The notes beneath the pieces were generated by a model. The model was not told the DNA's origin, searched no databases, and saw only the letters and a list, made by a program, of their open reading frames with translations. Positions 7,399 to 17,900 of a stretch of 64,000 nt of DNA are shown here, one piece after another. The translations under genes were made by a program, and so were the position numbers. The stretch's first letter is position 1, and the number at the start of each line of letters is the position of its first letter. The DNA comes from Dietzia sp032248695 (lineage in GTDB: Bacteria > Actinomycetota > Actinomycetes > Mycobacteriales > Mycobacteriaceae): assembly GCF_032248695.1 (NCBI RefSeq), contig NZ_JAVHXC010000002.1, positions 1 to 64,000 of the forward strand. Reading direction: 5' to 3'.

Positions 7399-10341
7399 GT
7401 GAGCAGTATTGCCGTCTCCCAACCCACTCCCACAGGCCGGGTCCCCTTTGCCCCAGGCGTCACAGTGGTGGTTCGCGACGAGGAGTGGCTCGTGACGGCT
7501 GTAGAGCATGCGGCCACCTCCCCTACGCACCCGGGTGACGCCTACCTGCTCAAGGTCCGCGGGCTCAGCCCCTATGTTCGCGACACCACGGCGACCTTCT
7601 ACACCGACCTGGACGACGTGACGCCGCTGGATCCCAGCAAGTCGACCGTTGTGGCGGACCCCTCCCCCGGCTACCGCCGCTCGCGCCTGTGGCTCGAGTC
7701 CACGCTTCGCCGCACCCCGGTGCCGTTGTACGACGAGTCGCTGGTGGTCTCCACGCAGATGCTGGCGGATCACCTCGATTACCAGCTCAGCGCGGTCCGC
7801 AAGGCGCTGTCCAATCAGACGCTCCGCCCGCGCCTGCTCATCGCCGACGCGGTGGGCCTGGGCAAGACACTCGAGATCGGGATGATCCTCGCGGAGCTCA
7901 TCCGCCGCGGCCGCGGCGAGCGCATCCTGGTGGTCACCCCGCGGCATGTGCTGGAACAGATGCAGCAGGAGCTGTGGACCCGGTTCGCGATCCCGCTGGT
8001 CCGCCTCGACTCGGTGGGCATCCAGAAGGTCCGCCGCACGCTGCCCGCCACCCGCAACCCGTTCACGTTCTTCCCCCGCGTGATCGTCTCCATCGACACC
8101 CTCAAGTCCGCCAAGTACCGCGCCCAGTTGGAGCGGGTCCGGTGGGACGCGGTGGTGATCGACGAGGTGCACAACGCCACCAACGCCGCCACCCAGAACA
8201 ACGAGCTCGCCCGCCTGCTGGCCCCCACCACGGAGGCACTCATCCTCGCCTCGGCCACCCCGCACAACGGCCGCGCCGACAGTTTCGCGGAACTCATCCG
8301 TCTGCTCGATCCCACTGCGGTCGGCCCCGACGGCACCATCAACCCCCGCGACCTGCAACCGCTCATCATCCGCCGCCACCGGCACAGCCCGGAGGTCGAC
8401 GGCGAGGTGGGCGCCCAGTGGGCCGTGCGCGCCGAGCCGAACAACATCCTCGTGCCGGCCTCACCGCAGGAGACCGCGCTCGCCCGCGAGCTCCGCGACA
8501 CGTGGACCCGCCCGGGCGTCCAGCCCCCGTCGGGTGACAACCGCCTGTTCCCCTGGACCCTGGCCAAGGCCTACCTCTCCTCCCCCGCCGCGCTGATCGA
8601 GTCGGTGACCAACCGCCGCAAGAATGCGTCCGGCCCCGTGGAGCTCGCCGCCCTGGACCGCCTGGAGGAGCTCGCCGAGCAGGTCACCCCGGCCTCCAGC
8701 GCGAAGTACCAACGCCTGCTCGCGTACCTCCGCGAGATCGGCATCTCCCCGCGCAGCGATCAGCGGGTGGTGATCTTCTCCGAGCGCGTGCGGACCCTGC
8801 ACTGGCTGGCGGAGAACCTGGCCAAGGACCTCAAGCTCAAATCGGACGCGGTGGCAGTGATGCACGGCGGGCTGTCCGACCAGGAGCAGATGGACCTGGT
8901 CGACAGCTTCAAGCGCGCGTCGAGCCCCCTGCGCGTCCTGGTGACGGGCGACGTGGCATCGGAGGGCGTCAACCTGCACACCCAGTGCCATCACCTGGTG
9001 CACTACGACATCCCGTGGTCGCTCATCCGTATCCAGCAACGCAACGGCCGTGTGGACCGCTACGGGCAACGCACGCCCCCGGTCATCACCACGCTGCTGT
9101 TGGATCCGCCCGAGGACGCCGCGCCCGGCGATCTGCAGGTCCTCACCCGGCTCATGGAGCGCGAGTACGAGGCCCATTCGCAGCTCGGCGACGTGGCCTC
9201 GCTCATGGGCGCGCATTCGGAAGCCCGCGAGGAGGACACCATCCGCGAGGTGCTGGCGGGCAAGAAGGACTTCGAGGACGCCGTGCGTCGCCCGGAGGAT
9301 GTCCTCGCCGCCGCCGGGGAGGTGGATGACGACGACGAGCTGGACTTCGACGACATCGACGTCTTTCTCGAACAGATCTCCATGAGCGGCACCGACGAGT
9401 CCGGTGCTTCGGCGGCGACGCAGGCAACCCGATACAGCGTGTACGAGTCGGAGGTGGATTACCTCGAGGACGCTCTCACCGAGGCGTTCCACAACGAGCC
9501 GCAATTCCCCAAGTCCCGCGGGGGCGTGGCGTGGCGGCGCAACGCCAACGACACCGCCCAGCTCGAACCGACCGATGACCTGGCCCGACGGCTGGACCTG
9601 CTGCCGGAGGACTACGTCCGCGCACGCCGGGTCCGGGAGGAGCTGATCCTGGCCACGTCGGTGAACCGCGGCAAGCAGTCCCTGGCGGAGGCCCGCGAGG
9701 GCGCCTCGGAGACCACGTGGCCGATCGCCCACTTCCTCGGTCCGCTGCACCCGGTCTCGGACTGGGCGGCGGACCGGGCACTGGCGTCGATGGCGCGCCA
9801 GGAGGTGCCCGCGGTCCGCGGCCGCGTGGACTACCCCACCGTCCTGGTGATGGGCACGCTGATGAACCGCCGCGGTCAGGTGGTGACCCGGGCGTTCTCC
9901 GCCGTGGAGTTCCCCGCCCCCGAGCTGGCCGCCGCCGAGCCCATCGAGGACCCGTACGCCTGGCTGAAGGAGATCGGCCTCGCCGTCGGCGCCACCAACC
10001 CCGGCCCTGTGGCCGACGCCGCGGAGCTCTCCACCCTGATCCCCCGGGCGGTCAAGGCCACCTCGGGCTCGCTGGAGACGGTCTTCGCCCAGGCCGGTGC
10101 AGAGGCCGACCGCCGCATCACCGCTTGGCGCGAACGCTCCCACGAGTGGGAGAACCAGGCAGTTGAGCTGATCAGCAGTGCCCGCCTGACCACCCTGTCC
10201 CGGCGGGTGAAGGAGGAGGCCGAGCTCGCCGAGCAGCTCCGGCCGGAGCAGCGGCTGGTGCGGCCCCTCCTCGTCGTCGTCCCCCTCAACCATCCCATTG
10301 CGGACACCTCCGCCCCGACCACCTCGCAGGAGAACAGCTGA
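7399..10341 (+). CDS. SNF2-type helicase, DrmD-like
   Basis: This 980-aa SF2/SNF2 helicase resembles DrmD, the helicase that marks class 1 DISARM. The N-terminal 100 residues form a small beta-rich region. Walker A is ADAVGLGKT near residues 149-158, motif II is DEVH near 254, and ASATPHNGR is motif III. The C-terminal RecA domain carries TGDVASEGVNLH and QQRNGRVDRYGQ (about residues 514-556). An acidic insertion VDDDDELDFDDID lies near 640. The GTG at 7399 is chosen because GAAGGA sits nine bases upstream; the frame-compatible GTG at 7375 has none. The stop is one base from the next start. As first gene of the operon it pairs with a methyltransferase, as in DISARM. It may translocate on or remodel invading DNA (inference). 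Confidence 0.85.
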   Translation: MSSIAVSQPTPTGRVPFAPGVTVVVRDEEWLVTAVEHAATSPTHPGDAYLLKVRGLSPYVRDTTATFYTDLDDVTPLDPSKSTVVADPSPGYRRSRLWLESTLRRTPVPLYDESLVVSTQMLADHLDYQLSAVRKALSNQTLRPRLLIADAVGLGKTLEIGMILAELIRRGRGERILVVTPRHVLEQMQQELWTRFAIPLVRLDSVGIQKVRRTLPATRNPFTFFPRVIVSIDTLKSAKYRAQLERVRWDAVVIDEVHNATNAATQNNELARLLAPTTEALILASATPHNGRADSFAELIRLLDPTAVGPDGTINPRDLQPLIIRRHRHSPEVDGEVGAQWAVRAEPNNILVPASPQETALARELRDTWTRPGVQPPSGDNRLFPWTLAKAYLSSPAALIESVTNRRKNASGPVELAALDRLEELAEQVTPASSAKYQRLLAYLREIGISPRSDQRVVIFSERVRTLHWLAENLAKDLKLKSDAVAVMHGGLSDQEQMDLVDSFKRASSPLRVLVTGDVASEGVNLHTQCHHLVHYDIPWSLIRIQQRNGRVDRYGQRTPPVITTLLLDPPEDAAPGDLQVLTRLMEREYEAHSQLGDVASLMGAHSEAREEDTIREVLAGKKDFEDAVRRPEDVLAAAGEVDDDDELDFDDIDVFLEQISMSGTDESGASAATQATRYSVYESEVDYLEDALTEAFHNEPQFPKSRGGVAWRRNANDTAQLEPTDDLARRLDLLPEDYVRARRVREELILATSVNRGKQSLAEAREGASETTWPIAHFLGPLHPVSDWAADRALASMARQEVPAVRGRVDYPTVLVMGTLMNRRGQVVTRAFSAVEFPAPELAAAEPIEDPYAWLKEIGLAVGATNPGPVADAAELSTLIPRAVKATSGSLETVFAQAGAEADRRITAWRERSHEWENQAVELISSARLTTLSRRVKEEAELAEQLRPEQRLVRPLLVVVPLNHPIADTSAPTTSQENS

Positions 10342-10342
10342 C

Positions 10343-13300
10343 ATGGCCGCCGACAGCGCGATCGTCAACGTCGACGAGTGGATCAGCGAGCATTACCTCA
10401 CCACCGACGAGACCAAGCAGTCCTACCTGGCCCGGGTGCGGGCACTGGTCAAGGGCTGGAAGCAGGACGCCGGCGACGGGGCGGTGTCCCCGCTCAAGCG
10501 CCTCACCTCGGCACGGCAGCCACTGCTGGTGTCGCTCTCGCAACTCTCCGCCGGCGACGACGGCGAGGAGGCCCTGCCCGCGTCGGAGGAGGACCGGGCC
10601 GAACTGCGCCGGGCGTTGGGGTACCGCACGCCCGGCGACCATTCGTGGACGCGCGGGGAGACCACGTGGCACGCGCCGGCGTGGGCCGGCGACGGCGTGG
10701 TGCTGCTGGAGGCCGCCCCGGTGGACACGGTGGAGGACCTGCGGTCGGCGCCCGTGCTCGGCGAGGTGTCGGCCGACGGAAAGCCGGTGGAGGCGGCCGT
10801 GGGCAAGGTCGTAGGTGAGCTGTTCGTCTCCGACGCGCCGCCGGCGTTCGTGGCGGCGCTGGCGGGCCGGTGGTTCCTGCTGGCCGAGCGGGAGTCGTGG
10901 CCGCTGGGCCGGTTCCTCGCGGTGGACCTGCTGCTGGCCCTCGAGCGCGGCGACACCAGATCGGGCGGCGAGATCGAGCGCGTGGTGGCAGCGGTATGCC
11001 GCGAGTCACTCGAGCGTCGCCCCGACGGCACGGTCTGGTGGACCGAGACGCTGGAGGATTCGCGGCAGCACTCGGTCAAGGTCTCCGAGTCGCTGCGCGG
11101 GGCGGTGCGGGAGTCGATCGAGATCATCGCCAATGACGTCCTGGACCGGCGCCGGGCGCGGGGGATGTCGGTGGAGGACGTGGACGGGCAGGTGTTGGCG
11201 CGTCAGTCGCTGCGGTACCTGTATCGGATCCTGTTCCTGTTGTTCGCCGAGGCGTCGCCGGAGTTGAGGATCCTCCCGGTGGGTTCGACGGAGTACGACG
11301 ACGGCTACGGGCTTACCCGCCTGCGGGACCAGATCCTCTCCCCGCCGGCCACCCCGCGCGAGGAGCAGGGAACCTATCTCTACGACTCGCTGGCGCTCCT
11401 ATTTGAGCTGGTCGACGGCGGCCACCATCCCGTGGACGAACCGGGCGTGGCGCCGGGCCTGGAGTTCAACGAGCTCTCGGCGGATCTGTTCTCCCCGGTG
11501 GCGACCGCGCTCATCGACGAGGTGCGGCTGTCCAACATGGCGCTGTATCGAGTGCTGGGCAACCTCCTGCTCACGCCGGAGCAGCCGGGAAAGGACCGCG
11601 GGTTCATCTCCTACGCCACGCTCGGGGTGACCGAACTGGGGCAGGTGTATGAGGGCCTGATGTCTTACACGGGCTTCATCGCCACCGAGGACCTGTGGGA
11701 GGTCGCCCGCGGGGGCGACGACTCCAAGGGGTCGTGGGTGGTGAACCACGCCGACTCGCTGGAGGTCTCGGCCTCGGACCGGGTGGTGCGTCGTAACCCG
11801 GTGACGGGTGAGGACGAGTGGGTGCGGCACCCGCGCGGGTCGTTCGTGTTCCGCCAGTCCTCGCGCGACCGGGAGCGGTCGGCCTCGTTCTACACCCCGC
11901 AGGTGCTCAGCGAATTCGTGGTGGGCCAGGCCATCGAGGAGCTCGATGCCACGGGCCGGATTGATCGCGCCGAGGACATCCTGACGCTGTCCATCTGCGA
12001 GCCGGCGATGGGCTCGGGCGCGTTCGCCGTGGAGGCCGTCCGTCAGCTGGCCGAGCTCTATCTGGAGCGCCGCCAGCGAGAACTGGGCACGGAGATCGAC
12101 CCGGAGCAGCGGACCGCCGAATTGCAGAAGGTCAAGGCCCACCTCGCCCTGCACCGCGTCTACGGGGTGGACCTCAATGCCACGGCCGTGGAGCTCGCCG
12201 AGATCGCCCTCTGGCTGGACACCATGACCCCGGGGCTCAAGGCCCCGTGGTTCGGCCTGCACCTGCGCCGCGGTAACTCGCTGATAGGCGCCCGTCGGGC
12301 CACCTACTCCCCCAGCCAGGTGGAGAAGAAGCAGTGGCTCACCGCCGAACCCCAGGATGCCCCGCTGAGTGCCCTCGCGGCGGCAGTCGACGACGAAACG
12401 GGTGTCGATCCGACCGTCCGCGGAGGCATCCACCACTTCCTCTTGCCCGCCGCCGGCTGGGGCGCCGCCGCAGACGCCAAGGATCTCGCGCCATACGTCG
12501 GCGAAGCGCAGAAAGAGCTTAAAGCGTGGCGTAAGCAGATCACCGCCAAGCCAACCAAGACCCAAGTGCAGCGGCTGACGGACCTTGCCGAGCGTGTGGA
12601 AAAGCTGTGGCAGCTGTCGCTCGTGAGAATGCGTATCGCCGAGGACCAGGTGCGGCGGGAAATCGATGTCTACGGGGCCGATCTCACCGCTCCGCTCAAC
12701 CCGGTCCCGAGGTCGGAGATCGAGATGTCCTTCGCTAACCGCGATAGCGCGTTCCGACGCCTCCGCCTGGCAATGGATGCGTGGTGCGCGATGTGGTTCT
12801 GGCCACTCACCGAGGCCAAAGTGACCGTCGACGGAGAAACAGTCACACCACCGACGCTGGACCAGTGGATCGACGGCTTAGAGGCCCTGCTCGGCCACGC
12901 CTACTCGGACGCCTCGAAGGGCCGCGGACGACGGGGGCCTGGGGAGGGGCAGATCGTCCTGGGTTCTGATCTCACCTGGGAGCAGATCGACCAGGCCGAG
13001 GAACTTGATCGCGTCTTTGCGAGAGAGAAGCAGGTCGAGGCCGTGCTGACGAACCATCCCTGGCTCGCAGTTTGTGAGCAGGTCGCCCACGAACAGGGCT
13101 TCTTCCACTGGGAACTCGACCTCGCCCCTGTATTCGCACTCGGCGGTTTCGATCTACAAGTCGGAAACCCGCCGTGGGTCCGGCCACGCACCGACGAGGA
13201 CGCTCTCTGGGGAGAAGCAGACCCATGGTGGATCCTCGCACACAAACCCACCCAGGCCTCAAGAAGGGCGCGGCGTGATCAGACCTCGCTGCGGCGAGGC

Positions 13301-14968
13301 GCAGTGGAAGTCGTCGCAACTGGTATCGCCGAGACGGTGGTCACGTCGACGTTCCTCAACGACACAACGCAGTACCCACTCTTGACAGGCCAGCAGCCCG
13401 ATCTTTACCGGGCCTTTATGCAACGGACATGGCGGTCAGCGAACGACAACGGAGTCGTGACCCTCATCCATCCCGAGTCGCACTTCACCGAGAAAAAAGC
13501 CGCACCGCTCCGGCGGGAAGCATACCTCCGATTGCGGAGACATTGGAAATTCAATAATGACCTCCAGCTCTTCGCGATCGGCGGGACTCGCACTTACGGA
13601 GTGCATGTCTACGGACCGTGCGGCGAGACTGCGAAGTTCCTTCATGCGTCAAGCATCCTCCACCCACGAACTATCATCGAATCGCTCGTTCACGACGGGT
13701 CTGGGCCGCCACCAGGATTGAAGAATGACCTCCACGAGTTCGACCTTCGCCCTCACCGCGATCGCATCAACTTCGTCAATATGGAAACCTTGGACTTGTG
13801 GAAGTCGATCCTGGAAGAGCCTGACACCGCGGCGCTGGATTCGCGAATGGTCTACTCGGTCACCACCGAGGCGGAGGGCGTTCTCCGCAAGCTCGCCGCC
13901 GCGCCCCGCATCAAGGAGCTGGGGCTCAAGTACTCCCGGGGCTGGGACGAGTCGATCGATAAGAAGAAGGGCTATTTCGACACCAAGTGGGCGGTGCCGG
14001 GGCGGTGGTACGACGTGATCCTCCAAGGCCCGCACTTCAGCGTTGCGAACCCTTTTGCGAAACAGGTCAATCCCACGATGAAGAACAAGCAGGATTGGAC
14101 CGAAATAGACTTGGAGGCCTTGCGGCCGGACTTCATCCCAGCTACGGCCTACCAGTTGCAGGTCGCTCAGCAGAAGGTTGACTCGGACTACTCTTCGTTT
14201 ATTAGTGAAGCGAGTGGCCTGCGTGTATCCCACCGAAATTCATGTCGGATAATTTGGCGGTACATGGCCGCTACTACCGGATTCCGCACTCTCTATCCCG
14301 CTGTTATTCCAACCGGGTCGATGCATGTCCACGGCGCACAGTCCGCCTCCCCAGGCAATGCGGATCTGCCCACGCTGATACTGGCAGGCGCCACGATGTC
14401 CGGAGTTTTGGCAGACTTCCTCGTCAGATCCAGCGGTAAGGCGCATGTTGACCCAGGTGTCGTATCGGGGCTTCCTCTTAACCGAAAGTTCGCAAAGACC
14501 GGGCAGTTGGTTCTTCTCTTTTCGAGATTAAACTGCCTTACCTCCACCTACGCCCCCCTCTGGGAAAAGGTCACAGGCACCGAATGGACCCCCGACGTCC
14601 CGCTGCGCAAAGCCGAGGAACGCCGCCAGGCCCAGGTCGAGATTGACGCACTCGTCGCCCTGAGCCTCGGTGTGACGGCCGATGAGTTGTGCATGATCTA
14701 CCGCACCCAGTTCCCGGTGATGCGCAAGTACGACTCCCAGGACCTCTTCGATGCCAACGGGCGGAAGGTGGCCGAGGACGTAGCTAAGCTGTACCGCAAG
14801 CTCAAGCCGGGGCAGGAGCTCAGCGAGGAGGAGCGGACCTGGACGCATCCGCAGTCCGGGGTGACGTACGTCTTCGAATACCCCTTCCGGATCCTCGACC
14901 GCGAGGCCGACATGCGCGCCGCGTACGAGCGATTCGAGCGGGAGCTGGCCGACGGGACACTCGGGTGA
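10343..14968 (+). CDS. Large class I adenine-type DNA methyltransferase (DrmMI/PglX-like)
   Basis: This 1541-aa protein has the layout of Eco57I/PglX-type N6-adenine methyltransferases. The SAM-binding motif I is EPAMGSGAF near residue 552. The catalytic motif IV NPPW lies near residue 941, about 390 residues later, which is typical of this class. The N-terminal 500 residues are helical. The C-terminal third should include the target-recognition domain. In DISARM class 1 the equivalent DrmMI marks host DNA. The start ATG at 10343 has AGGAG about ten bases upstream; the longer frame from 10298 would overlap the helicase and lacks such a site. GC content is visibly lower at about 12,350-13,830 and 14,035-14,560 than on either side, suggesting exchange of recognition segments. 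The stop overlaps the next start (GTGA). Confidence 0.87.
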   Translation: MAADSAIVNVDEWISEHYLTTDETKQSYLARVRALVKGWKQDAGDGAVSPLKRLTSARQPLLVSLSQLSAGDDGEEALPASEEDRAELRRALGYRTPGDHSWTRGETTWHAPAWAGDGVVLLEAAPVDTVEDLRSAPVLGEVSADGKPVEAAVGKVVGELFVSDAPPAFVAALAGRWFLLAERESWPLGRFLAVDLLLALERGDTRSGGEIERVVAAVCRESLERRPDGTVWWTETLEDSRQHSVKVSESLRGAVRESIEIIANDVLDRRRARGMSVEDVDGQVLARQSLRYLYRILFLLFAEASPELRILPVGSTEYDDGYGLTRLRDQILSPPATPREEQGTYLYDSLALLFELVDGGHHPVDEPGVAPGLEFNELSADLFSPVATALIDEVRLSNMALYRVLGNLLLTPEQPGKDRGFISYATLGVTELGQVYEGLMSYTGFIATEDLWEVARGGDDSKGSWVVNHADSLEVSASDRVVRRNPVTGEDEWVRHPRGSFVFRQSSRDRERSASFYTPQVLSEFVVGQAIEELDATGRIDRAEDILTLSICEPAMGSGAFAVEAVRQLAELYLERRQRELGTEIDPEQRTAELQKVKAHLALHRVYGVDLNATAVELAEIALWLDTMTPGLKAPWFGLHLRRGNSLIGARRATYSPSQVEKKQWLTAEPQDAPLSALAAAVDDETGVDPTVRGGIHHFLLPAAGWGAAADAKDLAPYVGEAQKELKAWRKQITAKPTKTQVQRLTDLAERVEKLWQLSLVRMRIAEDQVRREIDVYGADLTAPLNPVPRSEIEMSFANRDSAFRRLRLAMDAWCAMWFWPLTEAKVTVDGETVTPPTLDQWIDGLEALLGHAYSDASKGRGRRGPGEGQIVLGSDLTWEQIDQAEELDRVFAREKQVEAVLTNHPWLAVCEQVAHEQGFFHWELDLAPVFALGGFDLQVGNPPWVRPRTDEDALWGEADPWWILAHKPTQASRRARRDQTSLRRGAVEVVATGIAETVVTSTFLNDTTQYPLLTGQQPDLYRAFMQRTWRSANDNGVVTLIHPESHFTEKKAAPLRREAYLRLRRHWKFNNDLQLFAIGGTRTYGVHVYGPCGETAKFLHASSILHPRTIIESLVHDGSGPPPGLKNDLHEFDLRPHRDRINFVNMETLDLWKSILEEPDTAALDSRMVYSVTTEAEGVLRKLAAAPRIKELGLKYSRGWDESIDKKKGYFDTKWAVPGRWYDVILQGPHFSVANPFAKQVNPTMKNKQDWTEIDLEALRPDFIPATAYQLQVAQQKVDSDYSSFISEASGLRVSHRNSCRIIWRYMAATTGFRTLYPAVIPTGSMHVHGAQSASPGNADLPTLILAGATMSGVLADFLVRSSGKAHVDPGVVSGLPLNRKFAKTGQLVLLFSRLNCLTSTYAPLWEKVTGTEWTPDVPLRKAEERRQAQVEIDALVALSLGVTADELCMIYRTQFPVMRKYDSQDLFDANGRKVAEDVAKLYRKLKPGQELSEEERTWTHPQSGVTYVFEYPFRILDREADMRAAYERFERELADGTLG

Positions 14969-17900
14969 GCGCGCTCCTACCGCTGCAGGCCGCCGAACAA
15001 CTCAAGGACGGGATCGCCGAATTCCTGTCCACCACGTTCGCCCTGTCGGACAAGTCCACGCTCTCCGCACTGACGGAGTTCGTGTCCAGCCCCGGCACGG
15101 GAATGTTCCACGGCCCGTACGTGCGGACCCGCATGCCGTTCACCCCCGCCACCGACGGCGCCACCGAGGCACTGGACTGGACTCCCACCACGTTCCCGTT
15201 CCGCCCGTACGTCCATCAGGCACAGGCCTTCGCCCGCCTGTCGAGCAAGCCCTCGCCGGACTCGACCGAGCCGTGGCGGCGACCCGACCCCACCCTGGTG
15301 GTGACCGGCACCGGCTCGGGTAAGACCGAGTCGTTCCTCTACCCCGTTCTCGACCACGCCCGCCGCGCCCGCGCCCAGGGCATCCGCGGGGTCAAGGCGC
15401 TGATGCTGTACCCGATGAACGCCCTGGCCACCGACCAGGCCGAGCGCCTCACCCGGCTGCTGACCACCGAGCCGGCGCTCTCCGGGCTCACCGCGGGCCT
15501 CTACACCGGCGAGGCCTCGGGATCGGGACGCACCACCGTGAGCGAGGCCGGGCTCATCACCGACCGCGCCACCATGCGGGAGGATCCACCGGACCTGCTG
15601 CTCACCAACTACAAGATGCTCGACCAGCTCCTCCTGCGCGCAGAGGACGCCGACATCTGGCGGATCTCCGCCGCCGGACTGCAGTACGTGGTGCTGGACG
15701 AGTTCCACACCTACGACGGGGCGCAGGGCACCGACGTCGCGTTGCTCCTTCGGCGTCTCGGCCTGGTGGTAGGCACTCACCTCGACGCGGCCACGACCTC
15801 CCTCGTCCCGCGGACCGAGGCCGACCGCGCCCGGCCGCTGGGCCGGATCACCCCCGTGGCCACCTCGGCCACCCTCGGCGACGACGGCGACACGACCGCC
15901 GTCCGGACGTTCGCCGCCACCGTGTTCGGCGAGGACTTCCCCCCGGAATCCGTGCTCACCGAGTCCCGCCTCACCGTGGACCAGTGGACCGGGCTCGCCG
16001 CCGATGGGCGGATCCCGGTGGAGACCGCCGTCTCGCGCGCGGTGATGGCCGAGCTCGACCAGGCCATCCGGGAGCAGACCGAGTCGGGCGACGATCCGGC
16101 GGAGGCCACCTTCACCGAGGTCGCGGCCCGCGTTTGGGGTCTGACGCCCGACGCAGGAATGGACGATGCGGTGGAGGCGCTCCGCCGTCACGAGCTCACC
16201 GCGCGCATCCTCGCTCACTCATCCCGCGCGGTGAGCATCACCGATCTGACCGCCGCGGTGCTGCCGGCCGATCACGGGCGCAGCCCGGCGGAGGCCGAGA
16301 CGTTCCTCGTCCACGTGCTGGGGGCGATGAGTCACGTCCGGGCAGTGGTCACCGCCGCAGACCCGAATGCCGGTCGCCGCCTGCCCAGCATCGAGGCCCA
16401 TCTGTGGGTCCGGGAACTATCGCGCCTTGACCGCGCCGTCCAGTCCCGTGTCGCCTTCCACTGGCATGACGACGGGCCGGACCTCGCCGCCGCGGCCTCG
16501 CGGGAGGACCACGGGTTCGGTGATCGCGACTACCTCCCCGCGATCTACTGCCGTCACTGCGGTCGGGCCGGCTGGATGACCGCCTTCGAGTCCGGAACCG
16601 AGAAGCCGGTCTTCGAACCCGCGGCGATCAGGCGCCAGTCGGTGAACGACCCCTCGGCCAACCGTGCCCTCATCGCCGCGGACCAGGAGGTCAGCGCCGC
16701 ACACGACGCCGAACTGCCCCTGTCCCAGGTGCGGGTCTCCCGCGACTCGGGCACCTCGCTCATGTGGCTCGACCCCACCCAGGCCACCCTGCACGGTGCC
16801 GACGCCCACGACGCGTCGGAACAGGACGATCGCATTGTCCCCGTGCTTCTCCACACGGGACTAGCGGCCAAGGAGAACTCCGAGCGCCGCACCTGCCCGG
16901 CCTGCGGCACGCGCGACTCCATCCGCTTCATCGGCTCAGCGGTGGCCACCCTGCTCTCGGTGGCCCTGTCCAACCTCTTCGGACTTCGCGGCCTGGATCC
17001 GGCCGACAAGCGCACCCTGGTGTTCAGCGACTCGGTCCAGGACGCCTCCCATCGCGCGGGATTCGTCCAGGCCCGCTCCCACGCCTTCGCGCTACGCACC
17101 GCCATCACCACCGCCCTCGACGGTGGCGAGGCGTTCCTCGACGACCTGTCCAGAGATGTGGTGGCAGGCGCCGAGAGCCCGGTCGAGCGCTACCACCTGC
17201 TCCACCCGTCGATCGTGGAGCGAGCCACCTTCACCGCGTTCTGGGACCCCACCGCCACGGCCGCGCAGCGCCGGAGTGCCCCGCGGCGGGTGCGGGAGAG
17301 GCTGCTGTTCGACCTGTGCCTGGAGTTCGGGCTCCGCTCGACCGTCGGCCGCACGCTGGCCCTGACGGGGACCGCCGTCCCCAGCGTGAACATCCCCTCC
17401 GCCGCTCTGCTCGTCACCGCGCGCCGGGTCTGGGATTCCCTCGCCGTGCAGTCCACCCTCACCGAGGCCGAGCCGTGGGACACCGACCTGGAGGCGTGGG
17501 CGAGGATCATCGTGGAGCGCATCCGCCAGCGCGGCGGCATCAACCACCCGTGGCTCGCCACGTATCTGAGCGCTGACGGCAACACCTTCCACCTCACCAA
17601 CCGCCGCGCCCGCGCCCGCGGGGTTCCCGGTTTCCCGGTGGGTGGCTGGCCCACCTTCCCGCGCGTGGGATCCACCCTGGCCAAGGACCGCTACCGCGAC
17701 GGCACCGACGCGGTGGCCAGCAACCGCTCCTGGTACGCCCGCTGGACCGCCCGCCACCTGGGCGTCACGCCCGACTCCGCGCAGAAGCTGGTGGCCACCC
17801 TCATGGAGCACCTCGCCGCCGACGCGCACCTCGAGGCCGTGACCACCGAATCCGGTGCCACCATCTACGCGCTCGATCCGGCGCGCATCCTCGTGGCCAC

